Of a stretch of 7,558 nt of DNA, positions 1-7,478 are shown piece by piece. The stretch comes from Chloroflexota bacterium (lineage in GTDB: Bacteria; Chloroflexota; Limnocylindria; Limnocylindrales; CSP1-4). A program made the position numbers and the translations under genes. The number at the start of each line of letters is the position of its first letter. Position 1 is the stretch's first letter. The notes under the pieces were generated by a model. That model searched no databases. It saw only the letters and a list, made by a program, of their open reading frames with translations, and was not told where the DNA came from. The stretch covers positions 1 to 7,558 of the forward strand of contig JAKAAV010000103.1 in the NCBI GenBank assembly GCA_021802185.1, given 5' to 3'.

Positions 1-36
1 ATCATCAGGTCCTCCTGGTGGCGGCACTCGCCGCCT

Positions 37-300
37 TCAATCGGAAGACGAGATCGGGGCCGGAATCGATACATCGAGCGCCAGGCCGGCCGCGGGCAGC
101 TCGATCCAGAAGCGCGCCCCGCCGTCGGGGCCGTTGTCGACGCCGACCGACCCGTTGTGTGCGAGGGCGATCGCGCGCGCGATCGCCAGTCCGAGCCCGG
201 TGCTTCCCGTCGACCGTCCCCTGGCCGGGTCCGACCGGTAGAAGCGGTCGAAGACGCGGCCGAGATCCTCCGGGGCGACGCCCGGACCGGTGTCGGCCGA
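37..300 (-). pseudogene. Sensor histidine kinase remnant (C-terminal ATP-binding part only)
   Basis: Read on the minus strand, this stretch encodes the last part of a histidine kinase HATPase_c domain. The G1 box DTGPG is at 294-280, followed by the F-box-like [14 protein letters not shown] and the G2 box [19 protein letters not shown], then a typical end ([11 protein letters not shown]), a short tail and a TGA at 39-37. Upstream of DTGPG the homology stops abruptly: the N box, the HisKA dimerisation helix with its phospho-His, HAMP and the sensor and membrane parts are absent. The frame stays open further upstream (to about 909), but that translation is Arg/Pro/Gly-rich and resembles no kinase. 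The remnant cannot phosphorylate anything by itself. It is probably debris from a deleted or rearranged two-component operon; a misassembly junction is the alternative. Family assignment is firm; pseudogene status is inferred. Confidence 0.8.
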
Positions 301-365
301 AGTGCCTGCACTGCGGGTCGGGCGTCCTCCGGCGTCTGCGCCACCTCCGGCGGCCCCGTCCGGTC

Positions 366-458
366 GATCCGGCGCAGCAGCGCTCCGACTCTCGCCACCA
401 CCTCGCGCGGCTCGAACGGCTTCACGACGTAGTCGTCCGCCCCGAGCTCCAGGCCGTC
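366..458 (-). pseudogene. Response regulator receiver-domain remnant (beta5-alpha5 end)
   Basis: The minus-strand frame starting at 458 gives 31 residues with the hallmark end of an OmpR-type receiver domain: [18 protein letters not shown], then [11 protein letters not shown]. The conserved Lys-Pro after beta5 (KPF) and the alpha5 helix are clear. The phospho-acceptor Asp half of the receiver is missing upstream: the frame meets a TGA at 515-513 after only about 18 unrelated codons. No winged-helix DNA-binding domain follows; a short linker runs into the kinase remnant, which is in another frame. Regulator before kinase on the same strand is the usual order, so both shards probably come from one operon. 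The piece is too short for a normal ORF filter. Recognition of the motif is firm; loss of function is inferred. Confidence 0.75.
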
Positions 459-462
459 TGTC

Positions 463-528
463 GCTCGCCTGTCGGCGAGCCTTCCGGCGCTCGCACCTGC
501 GGGCCCCTGCGCTCACGTTCTGCGAGCG
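463..528. repeat. Cluster of alternating GCTCGC / GCGAGC inverted repeats
   Basis: Four copies of one short arm alternate in orientation: GCTCGCC (463-469), GGCGAGC (474-480), GCTCGC (489-494, inside CGCTCGCA 488-495) and GCGAGC (522-527, inside TGCGAGCG 521-528). Arms 1 and 2 make a perfect 7-bp stem with a TGTC loop. Arms 3 and 4 make a perfect 8-bp stem over 25 bases. Arms 2 and 3 can instead pair with each other, so two folds exclude one another. The cluster sits exactly where recognisable receiver-domain coding stops. It could be a REP-like palindromic element, a structured RNA, or a rearrangement scar. No function can be assigned from sequence. Confidence 0.5.
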
Positions 529-657
529 GCTTGATGCGAGAACGATCGGTCCCGGGTATGGAGCGACGGTGGACGGCGCGTGGAGGCTGGGCGGAGATTG
601 CGGACAGTGCGGAGACGTCCCCGGCCCCGTTCGCGGGATGGGGAGTCGGGCGCGGCA
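529..657. other. Gene-poor stretch with no recognised coding
   Basis: Together with the leader that follows, this is part of more than 330 bases (529-865) without a gene I can support. Open frames cross it on both strands, but their translations are low-complexity Arg/Gly/Pro/Ala strings of the kind any very GC-rich DNA gives, with no domain motif and no SD-linked start. It may be the eroded continuation of the two-component locus or simply the upstream region of the helicase gene. Confidence 0.5.
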
Positions 658-666
658 TGGTACGAT
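658..666 (+). promoter_or_regulatory. Candidate extended -10 promoter for the helicase gene
   Basis: TGGTACGAT matches the extended -10 pattern TGnTAnnnT, with hexamer TACGAT at 661-666. No convincing -35 hexamer is found 16-18 bases upstream (ATGGGG occupies the spot), which is tolerated in extended -10 promoters. Transcription would begin near 673, giving a leader of roughly 190 bases before the TTG start. It is the only TAnnnT hexamer with an upstream TG that I noticed in this very GC-rich stretch, but a single hexamer is weak evidence. Confidence 0.4.
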
Positions 667-865
667 CCCGAGGAAGAGACAGACCTGAGCCTCGACCTGC
701 GCCAGGAGCGCCCCAGTCGCACGCAGCGACGCGGGCGCCCGCGCGTTCGGCCGCCGGTCCCGGCCGTTTCGACGAATCGGCCCGCTCGCGGGCGGGACGT
801 TGCCCGCCCCGCAGGCCGCCCACGCGCCCGCGACGCGCGGTCCGGGACGCACAGGAGCACATCTC
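667..865 (+). promoter_or_regulatory. Long GC-rich leader of the helicase gene with hairpin
   Basis: If the promoter at 658-666 is real, this is an unusually long 5' untranslated region. It contains a perfect 12-base palindrome, GCGGGCGCCCGC (731-742). It also contains a strong hairpin: GCGGGCGGG (788-796) pairs with CCCGCCCCGC (803-812) with one bulge and the loop ACGTTG. The hairpin ends about 40 bases before the SD. Leaders of DEAD-box helicase genes in other bacteria are known to be long and to govern cold-responsive or self-regulated expression (E. coli deaD/csdA is an example). Whether that applies here is inference. Confidence 0.35.
853..857 (+). promoter_or_regulatory. Shine-Dalgarno site that sets the helicase start
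   Basis: AGGAG lies 8 bases before the TTG at 866-868. It is the only good SD near the beginning of the conserved protein and supports this TTG over the in-frame TTG at 800, which falls in the loop of a predicted hairpin and lacks a comparable site. Confidence 0.75.
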
Positions 866-2158
866 TTGACCTTCGAGAACCTCGGCCTCTCAGCCGACCT
901 CCTGGACACCGTGGCCCGGGAGGGCTACGTCGAGGCCACGCCCGTCCAGGCTGCCGCCATCCCGCTCGTGCTCGCCGGCCGCGACGTCCTCGCCGCCGCG
1001 CAGACCGGGACCGGCAAGACCGCCGCCTTCGCCCTCCCCATCCTCGAGCGCCTTCGCCATCACGCCAGCACGTCCCCGTCGCCCGCGCGCCACCCCATCC
1101 GCGCGCTCGTCCTGACCCCGACGCGCGAGCTCGCCGTCCAGGTCGAGGAATCGTTCCGGACCTACGGGCGCAGCGTCCCGCTTCGGACGACCGTCGTGTA
1201 CGGCGGCATGCCCATGGACCCGCAGACGCGCGCACTCTGGTCGGGCGTCGAGATCCTCGTCGCGACCCCCGGTCGCCTGCTGGATCACTTCGGGCAGGGC
1301 CGGCTCAACCTGGGGCAGGTCGAGGTGCTCGTGCTCGACGAGGCCGACCGGATGCTCGACATGGGGTTCATCCCCGACGTGCGCAGAATCGTCGCCATGC
1401 TTCCGGCCCGCCGCCAGACGCTGTTCTTCTCGGCGACGTTCTCCGACGACATCCGCCGGCTCGCGCGCGAGTTCCTGCGCGATCCGGCCACGGTCGAGGT
1501 CGCGCCACGCAACACGGTCGCCGACAACGTCACCGAGGTGCTGTACCCCGTCGACGCTGCGTGCAAGGCCGACCTGCTCGAGCACCTCGTGCGCCGCGAT
1601 GGCATGTCACAGGTGCTCGTGTTCACGCGCACGAAGACCGCCGCCTCGCGACTGGCGTCGTATCTCGACCGGCGTGGCGTCGACGCCGTCGCCATCCACG
1701 GCGACCGGAGCCAGGCCGAACGGACGCGTGCACTCGACGAGTTCAAGCGCGGCGACGTGACCGTGCTCGTTGCCACCGACGTCGCCTCGCGGGGGCTCGA
1801 CATCGAGGAGCTGCCGTACGTCGTGAACTACGAGCTGCCGTGGGAACCGCAGGACTACCTGCACCGGATCGGACGGACCGCGCGCGCGGGCGCCAGCGGT
1901 GTCGCGATCTCTCTCGTCACGCCCGACGAGGTGGACCAGCTGCGCGGCGTCCAGCGGATGCTGAAGCGCGCGATCCCGGTCCAGGTCGTCGACGAGTACC
2001 TGCCCGGTGGTCCGGCGGCGTCCGCCCGGCCAGTCCGGTCCGATCGGGGACGCATCGCCGCCGACTCGCGCTCGACCGGAGGTCGGCCGACGGCGCACGC
2101 GCGGCGCGAGACCGTCGGCCGCGGCAACCGGCAGTCGGAGGCGAGCCTGGCGGGCTGA
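866..2158 (+). CDS. rhlE: DEAD-box ATP-dependent RNA helicase, RhlE type
   Basis: A 430-residue cytoplasmic RNA helicase that uses ATP to open short RNA duplexes; relatives act in ribosome assembly and RNA turnover. All family motifs are intact, numbered from the TTG start. In the first RecA domain: the Q motif (upstream Phe3, then GYVEATPVQ ending near 28), motif I AQTGTGKT 45-52, Ia PTRELA 85-90, GG 113-114, TPGR 134-137, DEAD 158-161 and SAT 189-191. In the second: motif IV VFTRTK 252-257, V ATDVASRGLD 303-312 and VI HRIGRTARAG 333-342. The C-terminal tail (about 375-430) is short, Arg-rich and low in complexity, without the DbpA or CsdA RNA-binding modules; this points to the RhlE group, although the exact subfamily is less certain than the fold. 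The start is TTG, chosen because AGGAG sits 8 bases upstream and the protein then opens as relatives do (MTFENLGLS). The gene upstream is debris; a galactosidase gene follows 91 bases downstream on the same strand. Confidence 0.95.
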   Translation: MTFENLGLSADLLDTVAREGYVEATPVQAAAIPLVLAGRDVLAAAQTGTGKTAAFALPILERLRHHASTSPSPARHPIRALVLTPTRELAVQVEESFRTYGRSVPLRTTVVYGGMPMDPQTRALWSGVEILVATPGRLLDHFGQGRLNLGQVEVLVLDEADRMLDMGFIPDVRRIVAMLPARRQTLFFSATFSDDIRRLAREFLRDPATVEVAPRNTVADNVTEVLYPVDAACKADLLEHLVRRDGMSQVLVFTRTKTAASRLASYLDRRGVDAVAIHGDRSQAERTRALDEFKRGDVTVLVATDVASRGLDIEELPYVVNYELPWEPQDYLHRIGRTARAGASGVAISLVTPDEVDQLRGVQRMLKRAIPVQVVDEYLPGGPAASARPVRSDRGRIAADSRSTGGRPTAHARRETVGRGNRQSEASLAG

Positions 2159-2189
2159 CCGAGCCGGCTGAAGCCGCTGGGCGCAGCTC

Positions 2190-2221
2190 GATCGCCGCGA
2201 CCAGGAGGCGGATCGCCGAGA
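2190..2221 (+). repeat. Direct repeat, 11-mer at 21-base period, upstream of the galactosidase gene
   Basis: GATCGCCGCGA (2190-2200) and GATCGCCGAGA (2211-2221) match at 10 of 11 positions. They are spaced exactly 21 bases apart, two turns of the helix, and end 28 bases before the galactosidase ATG. Spacing and position would suit paired binding sites of a regulator. In DNA this GC-rich a chance repeat is quite possible. No clear terminator or promoter is visible between the helicase and galactosidase genes. Confidence 0.35.
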
Positions 2222-2249
2222 CGAGGGAGTACAGGTCGCGGGAGGACGC

Positions 2250-4472
2250 ATGCCGATCGAGTGGGACGCCGAGGGCCGCGTCCTCCATCTCCGCAACGAC
2301 CGGATCAGCTGCCTCCTCCGGATCCAGGAGGACGGCTCGCTCGGACACCTGTACTTCGGGCGGTCGCTTGCGCCGGCCCGGTCGTACGCGCACCTCTCGG
2401 GGGGCGAGTTCCGGGGGTTCGGCAACCGTCTCGGGGAGCCCGGCCGGCTCGAGTACCCAGTGCCCGGCGGCGGCGACTACCGGGTCCCGGCGCTCGTGGT
2501 CGAGCAGCCGGACGGATCCGCGGCGCTGCGGCTCGAGTACGCGGGGCACGAGATCACGCGCGGCAAGCCGGAGATCCCCGGGCTTCCCGCCACCTATGTC
2601 GAAGCGGACGGCGAGGCTGACACGCTCGAGGTGACGCTCCGCGACGAGGTGGGCGGAGTCGAGGCGCACCTGCTGTATACGGTCTTCGCCGACCACGCCG
2701 CGATCGCGCGCAGCGCCCGGATCGTGAACCGCGGCGACGGCGTCGTGCGGGTCAGGACCGCGATGAGCGCCTCCCTCGACCTCGGGGACGCCGACTGGGT
2801 CATGGACCAGCTGAGCGGGACGTGGGCCCGTGAGCGGCATGTCGTCTCACGGCGCCTGGTGCCCGGCCGCCAGTCGATCTCCAGCCGCCGCGGCTCCTCC
2901 GGCCATGAGCACAACCCGTTCCTGCTGCTGCGTCGCACCTCCACGACGGAGGAGCACGGCGAGGCGCTCGGGTTCAGCCTCGTGTACTCGGGAAACTTCC
3001 TGGCCGAGGCCGAGGTGGATCCGTTCGGGTCTGCACGCGTCCGGATCGGCATCCATCCCGAGGAGTTCACCTGGACCCTCGAGCCGGGCGCGGAGTTCGC
3101 GACGCCCGAGGCCGTGCTCGTGTACTCGGACGCGGGAATCGGCGCGCTCAGCGACACATACCACCGGCTGTATCGCGAGCGGCTCGCGCGCGGGCCGTGG
3201 CGCGACCGCCCCCGGCCGGTGCTGCTCAACAGCTGGGAGGGCGCGTACTTCGACTTCGACGAGGAGCGGCTCGTGCAGATGGCGACCGCGGCGGCCGCGC
3301 TGGGCATCGAGCTCTTCGTGCTCGACGACGGCTGGTTCGGGCACCGCGACGCCGACACGAGCTCGCTCGGTGACTGGTTCGCGGACCGGCGCAAGCTTCC
3401 CGACGGCATCGCTGGCCTGGCGCGACGCGTCGAGGCCGCCGGGATCCGGTTCGGGCTGTGGATCGAGCCGGAGATGGTGAGCCGCGACAGCGACCTGTTC
3501 CGGGCCCACCCGGACTGGGCAGTCGGCGTGCCGGGCCGCCCGCGGACCGAGGGACGCAACCAGTACGTGCTCGACCTGTCGCGCCCCGACGTCGTCGAGC
3601 ACCTCGACGCCGTGCTCTCGAAGGTGCTCTCCGGAGCGCCGGTCTCGTACGTGAAGTGGGACATGAACCGCGTGATCACCGAGCCGTACAGCGTCGCGCT
3701 GCCTCCGGAGCGGCAGGGCGAGTTCTTCCACCGCTACATCCTCGGCGTCTACGAGCTGTACCGGCGCCTCACGACGAGGTTCCCGGAGATCCTGTTCGAG
3801 TCGTGCGCGGGCGGCGGCGGGCGCTTCGATCCCGGCCTGCTCGCGTTCGCCCCGCAGGCGTGGACGAGCGACGACACCGACGCGGTCGAGCGCCTGCCGA
3901 TCCAGTGGGGCACGTCAATCGCCTACCCGTTGAGCGCGATCGCGGCGCACGTCTCCGCGGTCCCGAACCACCAGGTCGGGCGCGTGACCCCGCTCTCTAC
4001 GCGCGCGGCCGTGGCGTTCTTCGGCGTCTTCGGGTACGAGCTGGACCCCACCGCGCTGCCGGACGCCGAGCGGGACGAGGTGGCGCGGCAGGTGGGCTTC
4101 TACGTCGCGCACCGCGAGCTGTTCCAGCGCGGCCGGTTCGTGCGGCTCGTCGGCCCGTTCGATGGCGACGGCAACGAGACGGCGTGGATGGTCGTGTCGC
4201 CGGAGCGGCGTTCGGCGGTCGTCGGGCATTACCGCGTGCTGAACCGGCCGAGCCCGGGACCGGCGCGGCTCCGGCTCCGCGGCCTGGATCCGGCGATCAC
4301 CTATGACGTAGCGGCCTGGCCGGCGTCCGACGACACCGTGGCGAGGCTGAACCGCGGGCCGAGGGGTGGCGACGAGCTGATGGCGGCCGGGCTCCTTCTC
4401 GACGCGACACGCGGCGAGGTGACGGCACGGGGCGACTTCCAGGCGCGGCTGTTCGTGCTCGAGGCGCGCTGA
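2250..4472 (+). CDS. Alpha-galactosidase, glycoside hydrolase family 36
   Basis: A 740-residue retaining alpha-galactosidase that removes terminal alpha-1,6-galactose from sugars such as melibiose, raffinose and stachyose. The length is usual for large bacterial GH36 enzymes. The N-terminal beta-sandwich spans about residues 1-275, opening with the family-like RISCLLRIQEDGSLGHLYFG. The catalytic barrel spans about 315-620: SWEGAYFDF near 328, LDDGWFG 358-364 with the galactose-binding Asp pair, GLWIEPEMVS 402-411, and YVKWDMNR 467-474 with predicted nucleophile Asp471. ESCAGGGGRFDPG (517-529) follows, then WTSDDTDAVERL 538-549, where Asp541 is the likely acid/base, 70 residues after the nucleophile as in characterised GH36 enzymes. 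A C-terminal beta domain finishes the protein. No signal peptide or membrane segment is present, so it acts in the cytoplasm on imported oligosaccharides; no transporter is nearby. The ATG has GGGAGG only 4 bases upstream, a close but workable spacing. Alpha-N-acetylgalactosaminidase activity is a less likely alternative. Confidence 0.96.
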   Translation: MPIEWDAEGRVLHLRNDRISCLLRIQEDGSLGHLYFGRSLAPARSYAHLSGGEFRGFGNRLGEPGRLEYPVPGGGDYRVPALVVEQPDGSAALRLEYAGHEITRGKPEIPGLPATYVEADGEADTLEVTLRDEVGGVEAHLLYTVFADHAAIARSARIVNRGDGVVRVRTAMSASLDLGDADWVMDQLSGTWARERHVVSRRLVPGRQSISSRRGSSGHEHNPFLLLRRTSTTEEHGEALGFSLVYSGNFLAEAEVDPFGSARVRIGIHPEEFTWTLEPGAEFATPEAVLVYSDAGIGALSDTYHRLYRERLARGPWRDRPRPVLLNSWEGAYFDFDEERLVQMATAAAALGIELFVLDDGWFGHRDADTSSLGDWFADRRKLPDGIAGLARRVEAAGIRFGLWIEPEMVSRDSDLFRAHPDWAVGVPGRPRTEGRNQYVLDLSRPDVVEHLDAVLSKVLSGAPVSYVKWDMNRVITEPYSVALPPERQGEFFHRYILGVYELYRRLTTRFPEILFESCAGGGGRFDPGLLAFAPQAWTSDDTDAVERLPIQWGTSIAYPLSAIAAHVSAVPNHQVGRVTPLSTRAAVAFFGVFGYELDPTALPDAERDEVARQVGFYVAHRELFQRGRFVRLVGPFDGDGNETAWMVVSPERRSAVVGHYRVLNRPSPGPARLRLRGLDPAITYDVAAWPASDDTVARLNRGPRGGDELMAAGLLLDATRGEVTARGDFQARLFVLEAR

Positions 4473-4479
4473 CGGCAGG

Positions 4480-4550
4480 CGGTCCGGTGGCCCGAACCGG
4501 CCGCGACGCGAAGGGGCCGTCCGGCGGCACGAACCGTCCGGCGGCACCAA
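4480..4550. repeat. 17-base tandem repeat after the galactosidase gene
   Basis: CCGTCCGGCGGCACGAA (4517-4533) is followed at once by a copy differing in one base (4534-4550). A more diverged version, CGGTCCGGTGGCCCGAA (4480-4496), matches at 14 of 17 positions, so there may be an older third unit with 20 bases between it and the pair. The repeat lies between two converging genes, beside the terminator hairpin, and does not continue either reading frame. It is probably a slippage product. Confidence 0.65.
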
Positions 4551-4551
4551 A

Positions 4552-4579
4552 GGGCCGGCCCCGCCGACGGGACCGGCCC
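4552..4579. terminator. Hairpin between convergent genes, likely shared terminator
   Basis: GGGCCGGCCCCG (4552-4563) pairs with CGGGACCGGCCC (4568-4579), 11 of 12 positions, with a CCGA loop. It lies 79 bases after the galactosidase stop and 68 bases after the satP stop on the other strand. No long U-run follows on either strand; on the minus strand the stem is followed by only a short TTT (CCCTTTGG). Hairpins without U-runs are common at gene ends in GC-rich bacteria, and the convergent position supports a two-way terminator. Confidence 0.6.
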
Positions 4580-4647
4580 CTCGGAGTGAGCTGCTGGGCG
4601 GGCGCGCCGGGCGGATCCGAACGATCGGGCGCGTCCGTCCGCATCGG

Positions 4648-5274
4648 TCAGCCCGGCAGGATCTCCGAGCCGAAAGCCTCGTTGATGACCCCGCGCGCGG
4701 AAGCGTAGAAGGCCGCGATCGCGGTCAGGAGCCCGACGTAGCCGCCGATCGCGGTAAGGCCGGTCCCGGCCGCCGCCTTCGTGAAGCCGCCGAGCGCGAG
4801 CAGCACGAATGTGATCCAGAGGAGCAGGAACACCACCATCACCGGTCGCGCGCCCTTGAGCGTCGCGATCCACATGTAGAACGTGAACACGCCCCACAAG
4901 AGCAGGTACCAGGCGACGATGTTTCCGGAGTCCTTGCCCTGGAACATGAACACGAAGGCGGCGAAGCTCCACCAGAAGCCGCCGTACGACGTGAAGGCAA
5001 CGCCGCCGAAGGTGTTCCCGTTCCGGAACTCCCACCATCCGGCGATGAGCTGCCCGAGCCCGCCGTACGCCAGCGCGAGGCCCACCACGATCGCGAGCGA
5101 ACTGCCGGTGGCGAGGCCCGAGTTGACCAGCGAGAGGATGAAGGTCGTCAGTGCGAACCCGGCGAGCCCGAGGGGCGCGGGGTTGGCGACGGCCGCCGGG
5201 ACCATCGCCGCCGCCGCAGGAGCACCCTCCGGCTTCAGCGGCGAGGCTGGCTGCTGCGACTGGGCCTGAGTCAC
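4648..5274 (-). CDS. satP: Acetate/succinate uptake permease, GPR1/FUN34/YaaH (AceTr) family
   Basis: A 208-residue inner-membrane protein that imports acetate, and in characterised relatives succinate, most likely with protons. The family signature NPAPLGL is at residues 31-37. It is followed by six hydrophobic segments, roughly 35-52, 58-80, 98-112, 118-137, 143-161 and 172-192. The conserved stretch YGGLGQLIAGWWEFRNGNTFGG starts at Tyr70 and leads into the TSYGGFWWS loop. The N-terminal 30 residues are a Gln/Ala/Pro-rich tail typical of the family and not a signal peptide. The start is GTG at 5274, chosen because AAAGGAG sits 6 bases upstream; an in-frame ATG at 5337 has no such site and would run translation through a strong hairpin. 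It lies 85 bases downstream of acs on the same strand, so the pair reads as an acetate import-and-activation unit. Family is certain; the substrate follows from family and neighbour. Confidence 0.94.
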   Translation of the reverse strand: MTQAQSQQPASPLKPEGAPAAAAMVPAAVANPAPLGLAGFALTTFILSLVNSGLATGSSLAIVVGLALAYGGLGQLIAGWWEFRNGNTFGGVAFTSYGGFWWSFAAFVFMFQGKDSGNIVAWYLLLWGVFTFYMWIATLKGARPVMVVFLLLWITFVLLALGGFTKAAAGTGLTAIGGYVGLLTAIAAFYASARGVINEAFGSEILPG

Positions 5275-5280
5275 GCGAGA

Positions 5281-5287
5281 CTCCTTT
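5281..5287 (-). promoter_or_regulatory. Shine-Dalgarno site that sets the satP start
   Basis: On the minus strand AAAGGAG is followed by 6 bases and then the GTG at 5274-5272. It is the strongest ribosome-binding site near the gene's beginning and selects GTG over the upstream in-frame ATG. Confidence 0.8.
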
Positions 5288-5292
5288 CCTCG

Positions 5293-5312
5293 GGCGGGCC
5301 CCCCGGCCCGCC
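5293..5312 (-). other. Perfect hairpin just upstream of the satP ribosome-binding site
   Basis: GGCGGGCC (5293-5300) and GGCCCGCC (5305-5312) form a perfect 8-bp all-G/C stem with a 4-base loop, ending 5 bases before the satP SD. At this position it could influence ribosome access, protect the satP part of a shared transcript, or attenuate it. There is no U-run after it on the minus strand, so simple termination is not well supported. Confidence 0.5.
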
Positions 5313-5315
5313 AGC

Positions 5316-5327
5316 TGCCACGGACAA
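5316..5327 (-). repeat. 12-base shared leader element, satP copy
   Basis: Minus strand TTGTCCGTGGCA, identical to the word at 7365-7376 in the acs leader. It ends 41 bases before the satP GTG and 3 bases before the perfect hairpin. The flanks of the two copies differ, so this is a discrete match and not part of a longer duplication. Possible roles are a protein-binding site in DNA or RNA, or a pairing segment in the leader. Confidence 0.45.
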
Positions 5328-5341
5328 CCGCGCTCACCAGG

Positions 5342-5359
5342 GGACCGGTACCCCGGTCC
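5342..5359 (-). other. Hairpin directly after the acs stop codon
   Basis: GGACCGG (5342-5348) and CCGGTCC (5353-5359) form a perfect 7-bp stem with a TACC loop, directly adjoining the acs TGA (5362-5360). Two more pairs (one G-T, one G-C) can extend it outward. It may be a partial terminator or an RNA-end stabiliser that lowers satP relative to acs. No U-run follows. Confidence 0.5.
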
Positions 5360-7327
<1,968 letters not shown>

Positions 7328-7332
7328 GGCAT

Positions 7333-7338
7333 ACCTCC
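7333..7338 (-). promoter_or_regulatory. Shine-Dalgarno site that sets the acs start
   Basis: On the minus strand GGAGGT is followed by 5 bases and the ATG at 7327-7325, favouring this start over the upstream in-frame extension. Confidence 0.8.
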
Positions 7339-7350
7339 GGCATCGAGATA

Positions 7351-7368
7351 GCCACCGGGGCCGGTGCC
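7351..7368 (-). other. Small hairpin in the acs leader
   Basis: CACCG (7353-7357) pairs with CGGTG (7362-7366) around a GGGC loop; an outer G-C pair (7351/7368) is separated by a C-C mismatch. It overlaps the end of the shared 12-base word and lies about a dozen bases before the acs SD, paralleling the hairpin in front of satP. Confidence 0.4.
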
Positions 7369-7376
7369 ACGGACAA
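7365..7376 (-). repeat. 12-base shared leader element, acs copy
   Basis: Minus strand TTGTCCGTGGCA, identical to 5316-5327. It ends 37 bases before the acs ATG and lies inside the transcribed leader if the promoter at 7417-7444 is used. The TTGTCC part resembles a weak -35 box, but at 17 bases it is followed by GGCTAT here and by an all-G/C hairpin in the satP copy, so a shared promoter function is not well supported. Confidence 0.45.
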
Positions 7377-7416
7377 GGACCCACAGGACGCTGGCCCCGA
7401 CAGGCGCGACGCACCG

Positions 7417-7444
7417 AGCCTACAACCCCCTGTGGCGATGTCAA
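7417..7444 (-). promoter_or_regulatory. Sigma-70-type promoter of acs-satP
   Basis: On the minus strand a perfect -35 TTGACA (7444-7439) is followed by a 16-base spacer and -10 TAGGCT (7422-7417), fitting TAnnnT. Transcription would start near 7410, giving a leader of about 80 bases before the acs ATG. This is the best promoter in the window, and it stands in the least GC-rich DNA seen, as expected of a control region. Confidence 0.65.
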
Positions 7445-7455
7445 CCCATGCGTAT

Positions 7456-7478
7456 ACGTTGAAATCTGAACACAACGT
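7456..7478. promoter_or_regulatory. Dyad upstream of the acs promoter, candidate operator
   Basis: ACGTTG (7456-7461) and CAACGT (7473-7478) are perfect inverted arms separated by 11 A/T-leaning bases. The arm centres are 17 bases apart and the dyad centre is about 57 bases upstream of the predicted start of transcription. That is a typical location for an activator, and acs genes elsewhere are activated under carbon limitation (by CRP in E. coli). The binding protein is unknown, and the half-sites match no motif I recognise. Confidence 0.4.

Noticed and set aside
800..865. N-terminal extension of the helicase to the TTG at 800
   Set aside because: That TTG falls in a predicted hairpin loop without a good SD, and the extra 22 residues are not family-like.
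37..909. A single long minus-strand gene covering the kinase remnant and 600 bases upstream
   Set aside because: Only the last 85 or so residues resemble a protein family. The rest is Arg/Gly/Pro-rich, overlaps the helicase start on the other strand and lacks an SD-linked start.
580..2634. 684-residue plus-strand open frame across the helicase gene
   Set aside because: It overlaps two genes with complete domain motifs, in another frame, and its translation is low-complexity Arg/Pro/Ala-rich. It is a GC-driven shadow.
4487..4708. Small plus-strand ORF in the convergent gap
   Set aside because: It consists of the tandem repeat and the terminator hairpin and then runs into the antisense of satP; no SD or family resemblance.
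5275..5337. N-terminal extension of satP to the ATG at 5337
   Set aside because: No SD in front of it, the segment contains a strong hairpin, and the GTG at 5274 has AAAGGAG at ideal spacing.
7365..7376. TTGTCC in the shared 12-mer as a -35 box
   Set aside because: In the satP copy the matching -10 position is inside an all-G/C hairpin, so a promoter role common to both copies is not credible.
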